From positions 45,537 through 109,536 of the forward strand of contig CAJUEL010000012.1 in assembly GCA_910585455.1 (NCBI GenBank): a stretch of DNA of 64,000 nucleotides. The letters run 5' to 3'. Below, in pieces: positions 15,601-23,281 of this stretch. The notes under the pieces are model-generated. The model was not told the origin of the DNA. It did no database searches and worked only from the letters and a program-made list of their open reading frames with translations. Made by a program: the position numbers and the translations under genes. Position 1 is the first letter of the stretch, and each line of letters starts with the position of its first letter. The DNA is from an uncultured Eisenbergiella sp. Its GTDB lineage: Bacteria; Bacillota; Clostridia; Lachnospirales; Lachnospiraceae.

Positions 15601-18600
15601 GTGGATATTCGGGAATACGAAAAGATTTTGCAGGCGGTGCCGGGGACGGGGGTCCTCATCATCCGGGAAGATAATCATGAAATTCTGTATTTGAATGAGA
15701 GGGTGCGCGAGGTGTCGCCCAGGGCAAGGGTGGGAATGCCCTGTCACGAGATGGGCGGTCATTCCTGCGCAAATTGCCCTCTTCTTTCCATCGGGGACAG
15801 GCAGGAAAACCAGAGCGTATGCTACAACAGTCCCTTTGGGGAGATTGTAGATATTGTGGCGGTCAGGACCAAATGGGAAGGGGAGGTTCCGGCGTTTGTC
15901 ATTACCGTATCTCCTCATGTTCAGGAGATCACCAATGCGTATCACAAGATATTGCGGGTCAATCTGACGCAGGACCGCTATGAGGTGGTGCGGATGTCTG
16001 CCCAGGACCGGGCATTTGGATACGGGACGGATAATTTTTCCACATGGCTTGGACAGATTATTTATAACGGCAGCATTCATCCGGATGATATGAACAACTT
16101 TATCGCGTTCACCCGTCCGGAAAATTTGCTGGAGGCGCTGGATGGCGGTCAGAAAATTCTGACCTGCTGTTACCGGCGGCGGTCGGAAAATGATTTTCGC
16201 TGGAATCTGATGGAGGTGGTGCCGGATTTTGTGCGCGGAAATGATGACCGTTTTATTTTTCTTTACATAAAGGATATTCATGATATGCTCCAAAGGAGCC
16301 TGAAGCTGGATGATACCAACATCCGCATTCAGGAGGTCATCCGTACGCTGGGCGAGCAGAATTTCGGCATTTACGGAATTGATCTGGACACCGGGGAGAC
16401 CAATCTGGTGCGGGAAAACGGCCGTACGCATACGGGCTGGAAGTCTTGGACCGTGCAGTGGGACGAGATTATAGGCTCCCGCCTTTCCATTCAAATCCAT
16501 CCTGCGGACAAGGAAAGGTTTTGCCGGGATTTTTCGCTGGAGGGCCTGCGCAGATATAAGGAGACAGCGGTGCAAAAGGCGGATATGCTTTGCCAATGGC
16601 GTGGCGAGGAGGATCACGAATATCGTTATATGGCGGTTATCGCCTATTTTGGACAGAATCACAGCACGGAAAATTATGCGATTCTCGCGCTGCAGAATGT
16701 GGATAAGCGGGTACGGCAGGAACAAACCCTGACACTTCGGGATATGCAGCTTGCGGCAATTTTGAAGTCCCGTTACAGTGTCATGACTACGGTTTATCTG
16801 GAAAACGGGCAGTGTGAGCGGATATGGATCAATGAAGAAAGCCGGATGCAGAAGGTGGTTTCTGAAAACTATCACCAGTATTTTCATAAGATGCTGGAAA
16901 ACGAGGTGAATCCGGAAGACAGGGAAGCGTTCCAGAGGGTCATGAATCCGGAGCATCTGTATCAGATGGCGGCGGGTACCCGGGATTATGCGGAGGAGAT
17001 CTGCCGCTACCGGATTGTGGGAAAAGCCCTGCAGTGGTTTGAGCAGCATGTCATATATGTCAGGCAGAGAGGGCGGATGTCCGTGCAGATTCTGGGCAGG
17101 GACATCACCCGGGAGAAGCTGGAGGAAGAGCTGCGTCTGAAAGGGGAGCGGGAGCAGGCAGATATTGTGCGCTCTCTGGGCGGCATGTTTTTTGCCACCT
17201 ATTATGCGGATCTGGAGCAGGATATATTCCGCAGCGTGACGCAGCTCAAGGAAGTGGGGAAAGCGCTGGAAGGCAGAGTGAATTATGAAACCGGCCTGAA
17301 GACCTATGCGGAAAATTTTGTGCATCCCGATGACAGGGAGGAGTATTTAAGGCTTTTAAGCGCGGCAAATCTGCGCAGGACATTGAATGCGAAAAATCCC
17401 TATGTGACGATGGCCTATCGGAAGCTTCCCAAAGAGCAGGATACCAGACCGGAGGAGTATGGCTGGATCCGTAGCACTGCCGTCATGTCCCAGACCGATG
17501 CGGACGGCAAGGCGCGGTCCATTGTGTATGCGGCACAGGATGTGACGGAGAGCAAGCGTAAGGAAATGCGGGAGCAGCAGGCTCTGCAGGCGGCGTGTGA
17601 GGCGGCGGATCATGCCAATGCGTCCAAGCAGGAATTCATTTCCAGCATGAGCCATAATGTGCGCACGCCGATGAACGGTATTCTGGGCATGATTCAGATC
17701 GCGGCAGATCACGCAGAGGAACCGGACAAGGTGAAGGAATGTCTGGAAAAGGCCTCTGCATCCGGCATGCATCTGCTTTCCATGCTGAATGAGATTCTGG
17801 ATATCAGCCAGATCCAGGCCGGCGGTTTTGATTTAAAGGAGGAAGCCTTCGGATTGTCTGAGCTGATCGGAGAAATGACGGCAGCCATCCTTCCGGATGT
17901 CCAAAAAAGGGAACAGCTGCTGCGGGTGCACCCGCTTGCCGCAGAGCATGAAAAGGTGCTGGGAGACAAAAACCGGCTGCTGCAGATATTTTTAAGCATT
18001 CTGGGAAATTCCATAAAATATACGCCGCCGGGCGGCGTGATGGAGGTGCGGGTCTGTGAGCGGGAATCCCGTGAGTATGGCTGCAGCTCCTACGATTTCA
18101 TATTCCGTGATAACGGTATCGGGATGGAGCAGGAGTTTATCAGGCATATTTTTGAGCCCTTTGCCCGGGAAAAGGAGTCAAATGAAAATCTGGCCGACGG
18201 CATGGGGCTGGGAATGACCATTGCCCGGAATATCGCCCGTATGATGGGCGGCAACATCAGCGTGAAGAGCGCGCCCGGACGGGGCTCTGAGTTTACTGTG
18301 ACAGTGATTTTGCGGCTGCAAAATCCGGCGGAGACCGATGTCGTGTCAACCGGGAGGACGGAAGAGGCGACAGAGCGTTTCTTCCAGAGCAGCAGGATTC
18401 TTCTTGTGGAGGATAACGAGCTAAACCGGGAGATTGCCATGGAGCTGATCGGAGAGCTTGGCGCGCAGGTGGAGTGCGCGGGAGATGGGCGAAAGGGACT
18501 GCAGCGCTTTGTGGAAATGCCCGAGGGGTATTATGACCTGATTTTGATGGATATTCAGATGCCGGTGATGAACGGCTTTGAGGCCACCCGGGCGATCCGG

Positions 18601-18771
18601 AAGGTTCCCCGCGCCGATGCGGCAAGGATTCCCATATTCGCCCTGTCCGCCAATGCCTCTGCGGAGGACATCGCGGCGGGCCGGGAGGCGGGCATGAACG
18701 GCCATATCGCCAAGCCGCTGCACATTCCGCTGCTGATGGAGCAGATGGAACGCTGGCTGAAGGAAAGATAA
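15601..18771 (+). CDS. Hybrid sensor histidine kinase with PAS-like domains and receiver
   Basis: A 1056-residue protein, apparently cytoplasmic. The N-terminal sensory half has several PAS-like segments, the first with a Cys/His cluster (CHEMGGHSCANCP). A HisKA domain follows, with the phosphoacceptor His685 in SMSHNVRTPMNG; an ATPase domain (NSIKYT, DNGIGM, MGLGMTIAR); and a receiver domain with Asp984 in LILMDIQMPVMNG. The residue after the phospho-His is Asn, where this family usually has Glu or Asp, which may change autophosphorylation. The GTG at 15601 is chosen because the promoter and hairpin 2 lie inside the longer frame. No partner regulator is adjacent. Confidence 0.85.
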   Translation: MDIREYEKILQAVPGTGVLIIREDNHEILYLNERVREVSPRARVGMPCHEMGGHSCANCPLLSIGDRQENQSVCYNSPFGEIVDIVAVRTKWEGEVPAFVITVSPHVQEITNAYHKILRVNLTQDRYEVVRMSAQDRAFGYGTDNFSTWLGQIIYNGSIHPDDMNNFIAFTRPENLLEALDGGQKILTCCYRRRSENDFRWNLMEVVPDFVRGNDDRFIFLYIKDIHDMLQRSLKLDDTNIRIQEVIRTLGEQNFGIYGIDLDTGETNLVRENGRTHTGWKSWTVQWDEIIGSRLSIQIHPADKERFCRDFSLEGLRRYKETAVQKADMLCQWRGEEDHEYRYMAVIAYFGQNHSTENYAILALQNVDKRVRQEQTLTLRDMQLAAILKSRYSVMTTVYLENGQCERIWINEESRMQKVVSENYHQYFHKMLENEVNPEDREAFQRVMNPEHLYQMAAGTRDYAEEICRYRIVGKALQWFEQHVIYVRQRGRMSVQILGRDITREKLEEELRLKGEREQADIVRSLGGMFFATYYADLEQDIFRSVTQLKEVGKALEGRVNYETGLKTYAENFVHPDDREEYLRLLSAANLRRTLNAKNPYVTMAYRKLPKEQDTRPEEYGWIRSTAVMSQTDADGKARSIVYAAQDVTESKRKEMREQQALQAACEAADHANASKQEFISSMSHNVRTPMNGILGMIQIAADHAEEPDKVKECLEKASASGMHLLSMLNEILDISQIQAGGFDLKEEAFGLSELIGEMTAAILPDVQKREQLLRVHPLAAEHEKVLGDKNRLLQIFLSILGNSIKYTPPGGVMEVRVCERESREYGCSSYDFIFRDNGIGMEQEFIRHIFEPFAREKESNENLADGMGLGMTIARNIARMMGGNISVKSAPGRGSEFTVTVILRLQNPAETDVVSTGRTEEATERFFQSSRILLVEDNELNREIAMELIGELGAQVECAGDGRKGLQRFVEMPEGYYDLILMDIQMPVMNGFEATRAIRKVPRADAARIPIFALSANASAEDIAAGREAGMNGHIAKPLHIPLLMEQMERWLKER

Positions 18772-18807
18772 AGGACCCAGGGAAAGAGAGCGGAATGGAC
18801 GCTTTAG

Positions 18808-18854
18808 ATGGTGAAAGGCGGCGTTGGCGAAAAGCTTACGCCGTCTTTCACCAT
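18808..18854 (+). terminator. Long stem-loop after the hybrid kinase gene
   Basis: A 17-base stem (ATGGTGAAAGGCGGCGT with ACGCCGTCTTTCACCAT, one mismatched or G-T position) with a 13-base loop. It is not followed by a clear T run, so it may be an mRNA end or processing structure rather than a strict intrinsic terminator. Confidence 0.5.
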
Positions 18855-18862
18855 TTGAAAAG

Positions 18863-18887
18863 CAGGAAACCTTTTCCTGGTTTCCTG
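18863..18887 (-). terminator. Stem-loop downstream of aadE
   Basis: CAGGAAACC pairs with GGTTTCCTG across a seven-base loop. Read on the minus strand it is followed by CTTTT, so it could terminate the minus-strand aadE operon. The remaining 120 bases up to aadE show nothing clear. Confidence 0.45.
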
Positions 18888-19008
18888 TTCCGGTACGCTA
18901 CCTGTTGCGGGTAGCAGTTATTCGGTTTTCATGTTATTACAATTCTACAAACCGGAATTATTTTTGCAGTGCCAGTGGCGCTGATAGTCACCGATACGAA
19001 CACATCTG

Positions 19009-19872
19009 CTAATTGTTCACAGGTATGGTATATTTTTGTTTTTGTCGAATAACATACTCACTGATTTTTTCATCATAGTTCGGATAGGGATAGTTTAATC
19101 GTTGTGCTACTGCTGCTGACACCTCCCGAAATAATTCCATACACTGCTCTAAAGATTCCCACATGTGCGTATAAGAATCCATCCTATATGTGGTCATAAG
19201 CTGTTCCCATAGTTTGATTGGAACATGTTGCTCCAAAAACTTATAGTTTTTACCTAAGCTGAAATTGTAGCCCTGTTCCGTACCGACCCACCACGAAATC
19301 ATACGCAGCAATTCCATTCGCACGATATTGTTTAGATGGTCAATTGCAAACAGAATCTCCCTGCGGCACAGCCCTTTCACGACATACGTTGTTGTATTCC
19401 AGAACTCGTTGCAGCAGTCATCAAAGGACCGTTCTGTCGGGCGACGTATATGGTAATCTATATCCGTTGGTATCGGCGGCTGGGCAATGCGATTGTCTTT
19501 GTCCAGCAGTAATTTTACCAGTTTGTCCCATGTGAAATACTCATCGATCAAGTCCAACGGCAATAATGTCAAATCTATTTTAACATCATCACTGAATAGC
19601 ATAAGATAGGAAAATCCTTTTTCCTCTGCCGGAAATAACTCCATATCCTCCGGTTTTTGCATGATCAGTCTTTCACCGAATATATTCAGCCATTCATCAT
19701 CTGTGATAAAGCTCTGCATATCCGAAACAAAAAAAGTAATGTCATAATCCTGAAAATCATCCGGAAAAATATTGATGTTTGTCCGGGAACCTTCTAAAGT
19801 AACCATGCGAACCCGCTCATCTGCTTTCGCGAAATTGAGAATCGTGTCATATATCTGTTTTTCAGTTCTCAT
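19009..19872 (-). CDS. aadE: Aminoglycoside 6-adenylyltransferase, streptomycin resistance
   Basis: This enzyme transfers AMP to the 6-hydroxyl of streptomycin. The 287-residue protein is recognisable along its whole length as ANT(6)-I type: MRTEKQIYDTILNFAKAD, EGSRTNINIFPDDFQDYD with the nucleotidyltransferase Gly-Ser and Asp residues, IMQKPEDMELFPAEEKGFSY, and FDDCCNEFWN. A good ribosome binding site (GGGG then AAAC) precedes the ATG. It ends a minus-strand run of five genes and is visibly less GC-rich than the flanking chromosomal genes, as expected for a transferred resistance gene. It appears intact; sub-variant and expression cannot be told from sequence. Confidence 0.93.
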   Translation of the reverse strand: MRTEKQIYDTILNFAKADERVRMVTLEGSRTNINIFPDDFQDYDITFFVSDMQSFITDDEWLNIFGERLIMQKPEDMELFPAEEKGFSYLMLFSDDVKIDLTLLPLDLIDEYFTWDKLVKLLLDKDNRIAQPPIPTDIDYHIRRPTERSFDDCCNEFWNTTTYVVKGLCRREILFAIDHLNNIVRMELLRMISWWVGTEQGYNFSLGKNYKFLEQHVPIKLWEQLMTTYRMDSYTHMWESLEQCMELFREVSAAVAQRLNYPYPNYDEKISEYVIRQKQKYTIPVNN

Positions 19873-19951
19873 TTCATGTTTCCCCTTTACGTTTGTTATA
19901 CGTCGGACAATCTACAACTCCCGATTTATCTCTGAATTTATTATATTGCTT

Positions 19952-20578
19952 TTATCCAGCAATAACAATGGCTTTATTCATTTTTTTCCTTAAATCAGAG
20001 TATTTAAACAATCCATCTTCCGTACAATACAAGTACAAATTTCCGCCGCCTTTCATCACCGGCATACGAAATGACGGGCTTTGTTCCGGGTAAAACCTTT
20101 GAAACCAGATACGGTCATCATACACATACGCCGCAAAAGAAATATAATGCTTTTTGCTCATATCATGTTGAAGCACGATAAAATAATCAGTATCCATTTC
20201 TTCCACCGAAATTTCATGCCCTGTTGTTTCCGGTGCGGCGGATAATGGAGAAAGGCGGCGTCCGCAGCAGGAAATATTCGCCTTGCCTGTGCTTGTCAGA
20301 ATGTTTCCGCAGTTCGGGCATACATAAAATCGAATATTATTAATCTTACCTGTGTCAACATGGTTCGGGTTCAGCTCGCCTTGTAATAGCTTTAAAATAT
20401 CAGCGCCCAATATGGCAGAAAGCTCCTCCCATAGTGAAACGTCCGGCGCACCTCTTCCACATTCCCATTTTGAAATTGTTTTGTTGCTGATATTTAATTG
20501 CGCTGCAATTTCCCGTTGTGTCAGCCCTTTTTCTTTTCGCAACTGTAAAATCAGTTGCCCCAGTTTCACGCAATCCAT
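19952..20578 (-). CDS. XRE-family regulator with Cys4-like and desulfoferrodoxin-like tail
   Basis: Residues 1-70 are a Cro/CI-type helix-turn-helix (LGQLILQLRKEKGLTQREIA, then LNISNKTISKWECGRG). A CPNCGN...CCGRR metal-binding motif follows around residues 90-110. The C-terminal half (HDMSKKHYISFAAYVYDD, then LYLYCTEDGLFKY) recalls the superoxide-reductase fold, though that link is only a resemblance. GGAGGGTG precedes the ATG at 20578. Its start overlaps the end of the MoxR-like gene by 13 bases, and aadE follows 79 bases downstream. It could sense oxidative or metal stress and may act on this operon; neither is shown. Confidence 0.75.
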   Translation of the reverse strand: MDCVKLGQLILQLRKEKGLTQREIAAQLNISNKTISKWECGRGAPDVSLWEELSAILGADILKLLQGELNPNHVDTGKINNIRFYVCPNCGNILTSTGKANISCCGRRLSPLSAAPETTGHEISVEEMDTDYFIVLQHDMSKKHYISFAAYVYDDRIWFQRFYPEQSPSFRMPVMKGGGNLYLYCTEDGLFKYSDLRKKMNKAIVIAG

Positions 20579-21831
20579 GAAACACCCTCCTTGTAAAATA
20601 TGCGGTATCGCTTACATTTGCCGCTTCCAACCGCCCAAAGGCGTTCATAGAGCCGGATTGGTCGATTCGCAGCCCGATTGCCAAAGACGGTTTTTCTTCC
20701 GGCGGAGTTTAATTCATGGCAGGCAGGTGTCCCGTCCTCATCTGTTTCTGCACTTTCCGTCTGTTTCGTGCTTTCTGATATGACATCAGAAATTCCTTTA
20801 CTGTCTTTTGCTCTTTTCAGGGAGGCGGCGGGTGGCGTATCATCGTCTGCCTTTGTCTGTCCTGTTTCAAAACTCCCATCAGCGCATATTTCTAATTCTT
20901 CCCCGTTTGTTTTCCCGTTTCCCAAAACAGCAATAGATTTTAATTCTGAAAACAGGTCTTTTTCCCGGAGCGCCTGTTCCAACAGGGCGATTTCCTCCCG
21001 ATCTGTCGTCATTTTGTAGATAACTTTGTGGTAAAGTGCTTCCGTCACATCTGTTTCCTGCATAACGGCGTCCACCCAATAAAAATAGGAGCGCATACCC
21101 GCCACGCCTTTTATGGCATTTGCTTTCGCTGTTTTATCCAACAGGATAATCACGTTTGCAAAAATTTGAAGCAGTTCCCGGTTTTCACATCCGGTCTTAC
21201 AGGCGGCACGCTCTACCATTGCCCCTATTGGCGGCAAGTCCATTTTTTCTGCGTGCTGTATTCGGTCACGGAGCGCTTCGTTCAAGGGGCGGCAGCCGTT
21301 ATAACTGCGGTTTGTGGTAATGACGGCAATAAAATCCGGGTGTCTGTGAACAATCCGGGTCGGCAGATTGATACTGCCGTCTGCTTCCAGAGCAGAGTTT
21401 AATACCATTAAAACAGCAGAGTCCCTTATTACAGTCGGCTCCTGGATTTCCAAAAGCCAGCCGTTTTCGTATGCCCGCACAATTTCAGAGGGGTAGTATT
21501 GGTATCGTATCGCTTCACTGTCACCTGCTACTGGCAGGATAGCCCCCAATATGTCAGATTTATCCATATCCGCAAAACAGGTAATTTTTGTATAAGGCAA
21601 TCCCAATTCAGCCGAAAGTGCTTTCGCAAGCTGTGTCTTTCCGCTTCCTGCGTCCCCCTCCAACAAAATATTTGTTATCTTCATTTCCCCACGATTCCAG
21701 TTTGCTTTTATGGCATTGCAAATCCTGAGTTCCGTATCGCTTTCCACATGAGATACAGGTTTTTTCCAGATAAGCAGCTTTTCTTCTTCTGTCAGCCGTC
21801 TTTCCGGCGATAACAGATAATTTCCGTTCAT
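20566..21831 (-). CDS. MoxR-like AAA ATPase, C-terminus possibly replaced
   Basis: A 421-residue protein with an AAA core: Walker A EGDAGSGKTQLAKALS near residue 60, Walker B-like WLLEIQEPTV, sensor 1 AVITTNRSYNGCRPLN and an arginine-finger region ALRDRIQH. MoxR ATPases usually act as chaperones together with a von Willebrand A protein encoded next door; none is seen here. The last 60 residues (from about GTPACHELNSAGRKTVFGN) are basic and unlike the rest, and run into the next gene, so the C-terminus may come from a deletion that removed the partner gene. Start ATG at 21831, one base after the upstream stop. Confidence 0.65.
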   Translation of the reverse strand: MNGNYLLSPERRLTEEEKLLIWKKPVSHVESDTELRICNAIKANWNRGEMKITNILLEGDAGSGKTQLAKALSAELGLPYTKITCFADMDKSDILGAILPVAGDSEAIRYQYYPSEIVRAYENGWLLEIQEPTVIRDSAVLMVLNSALEADGSINLPTRIVHRHPDFIAVITTNRSYNGCRPLNEALRDRIQHAEKMDLPPIGAMVERAACKTGCENRELLQIFANVIILLDKTAKANAIKGVAGMRSYFYWVDAVMQETDVTEALYHKVIYKMTTDREEIALLEQALREKDLFSELKSIAVLGNGKTNGEELEICADGSFETGQTKADDDTPPAASLKRAKDSKGISDVISESTKQTESAETDEDGTPACHELNSAGRKTVFGNRAANRPIRLYERLWAVGSGKCKRYRIFYKEGVSWIA

Positions 21832-21832
21832 T

Positions 21833-22297
21833 TTAATACAACTCCAATTCTTCTAAAATCCGTGTAAGCACCCGAAGCCGTTCTCCGGTCAATTCCCCTA
21901 AATCGCTTAAAGACTGGGAAAAGGCTTGAATATCTTTGTCGATATTTTCGTTTTCCACACATACCCTTACCGGAAGAACACCGCCCTGTACTCCAATCCG
22001 TTCTATGGTCGGGTTCTCCGGGTCGTATAACAGCGGGAAACGGTAAGCTTCTTTGAAATAGAGAAGCGTTCTGCTAAGAAAAATCATCAAATCAAAAATC
22101 TGATGAATTGGCAGCTCCATACGGATTTCCAGTTCTTTCTTTTCGTTCTCAGCCCATAGCTGTACGGCAATCTGCATATTTTGATTTTCTTCCTTACAGG
22201 GTTTCCCTAATGTCAGCTTTTTTATTGCGGAACGGTACGCATTGCGCCCGTCTATAAGATCATAATTGTCTGCCGTCAACACAATTTTATCATTCAT
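21833..22297 (-). CDS. Uncharacterised accessory-island protein
   Basis: I do not recognise this 154-residue protein. It begins MNDKIVLTADNYDLIDGRNA and is mixed alpha/beta in character, with an acidic C-terminus (LTRILEELELY) and no signal peptide, membrane helix or metal motif. The ATG at 22297 is chosen because GGAGG lies eight bases upstream (22306-22310), against an upstream ATG at 22339 without one. It sits between the GIY-YIG gene (2 bases) and the MoxR-like gene (1 base), so all three are probably one transcript and functionally linked. Confidence 0.7.
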   Translation of the reverse strand: MNDKIVLTADNYDLIDGRNAYRSAIKKLTLGKPCKEENQNMQIAVQLWAENEKKELEIRMELPIHQIFDLMIFLSRTLLYFKEAYRFPLLYDPENPTIERIGVQGGVLPVRVCVENENIDKDIQAFSQSLSDLGELTGERLRVLTRILEELELY

Positions 22298-22299
22298 AT

Positions 22300-22638
22300 T
22301 CAAATCCTCCCTGCGCCCGGCATTTCTGTCAGACAACATTCCAAAAGCTCTAACAGGCTGTCCGTCTGGTCGTCCTGCGGGTTTTCGTATTCTAACACTT
22401 CTACAACGGAATACTCAAATTCCTGTTCTCCGTACCTGTTCCATAGCTCCTGCAGCTTTTTGTTGGGGTGGAGATTTACTGACAGTTGGAAGCGGTGGCG
22501 GTTATATCCTGTCTTTGTGTCTTTTGAAATTCCCAGAAACAAATCCCCCGTAGGCTTGCAGGAAATGGAGATAACACCCATTTCCGGGTGACGGTTTTTC
22601 CATTCGTTTAACAGTTCCTTTTTTCTTTTCATATCCAT
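22300..22638 (-). CDS. GIY-YIG nuclease-like protein
   Basis: A 112-residue protein resembling small GIY-YIG-fold proteins of Clostridia. It has a strand GVISISCKPTGDLFLGIS in place of the GIY part, then NRHRFQLSVNLHPNKKLQEL with the basic and His residues of the fold, WNRYGEQEFEYSVVEVLEY, and a C-terminal acidic region. The canonical GIY and YIG triplets are not literally present, so nuclease activity is uncertain. It is the first gene of the minus-strand island; its upstream region holds a GC-rich hairpin also found at 50039. Confidence 0.7.
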   Translation of the reverse strand: MDMKRKKELLNEWKNRHPEMGVISISCKPTGDLFLGISKDTKTGYNRHRFQLSVNLHPNKKLQELWNRYGEQEFEYSVVEVLEYENPQDDQTDSLLELLECCLTEMPGAGRI

Positions 22639-22651
22639 TTTTTATACCCCG

Positions 22652-22669
22652 TGCGCGCTTTGGCGCGCA
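22652..22669. repeat. Short GC hairpin, copy 1
   Basis: TGCGCGC pairs with GCGCGCA around a four-base loop. About 23 bases including TGGTATGCGCGCC read identically on the minus strand here and on the plus strand at 50034-50056. Confidence 0.7.
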
Positions 22670-22718
22670 TACCAATCAATAAGTTTGAAACTTATCACCT
22701 CGAAATTTAGTCTAACGC

Positions 22719-22760
22719 AAAAAGTCTACGCTGGCAATCCACGCTCCGTAGACTTTTTAT
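22719..22760. terminator. Bidirectional terminator
   Basis: AAAAAGTCTACG pairs with CGTAGACTTTTT across an 18-base loop, giving T runs in both directions. It separates the minus-strand island from giant hairpin element 3. Confidence 0.75.
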
Positions 22761-22822
22761 TATGTATAAAGAAATGTAGGAGATGATGGGAATTCCGTAG
22801 TAGTTGGCATTATGGGCTTTGG

Positions 22823-23185
22823 TTCGGAATAGTGTGGCGAGGGTGCGGTTTTCCGGCAAGGACAGGCATACAGAGCGGGCAGGGCAGACACGCGGCGGGC
22901 AGAGCAGCGCGGGGGACAGGGTGTTTCCCGGGAGCTTATATCTGGAACGGAGAAATTCCCAAAGCAGCAGGATATTCCAGGAACAGGACGCAAAACTGTT
23001 TGAACGCAGCGAGTTTTTTTGCGTCCTGTTCCGCTTTGGAATATCCTGCCGCTTTGTGGAATTTCCCGTTCCGGATATCGCGACCGGAAACACCCTGTCC
23101 CCCGCGCTGCCCTGTCCGCTGCGTGTCTGCCCTGCCCGCTCTGTATGCCTGTCCTTGCCGGAAAACTGCGCCCACACCGTCCGAA
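22823..23185. repeat. Giant hairpin element 3 (long inverted repeat, about 363 bp)
   Basis: Arms of about 170 bases (outer part GCGGTTTTCCGGCAAGGACA, middle rich in GGGCAGGGCAGACACG) meet near 23004. The loop CTGTTTGAACGCAGCGAG is close to the reverse complement of the element 1 loop, and the asymmetric arm blocks are swapped (GGGAGCTT left, GGTCGCGATATCC right as complement). Element 3 is therefore element 1 inverted. The inner arm ATATTCCAGGAACAGGACGC is shared. The middle of the arms differs from element 1 but is still self-complementary. It fills the gap before the P-type ATPase gene. Confidence 0.9.
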
Positions 23186-23281
23186 AATTGATTTCTCCGG
23201 GAAATGGCTGGACAGGTTATATTTTTGGACATCCGCTCATAGCTTATATCAGTGTACAAGCCGGGACAAGGAGTGAGAGGG

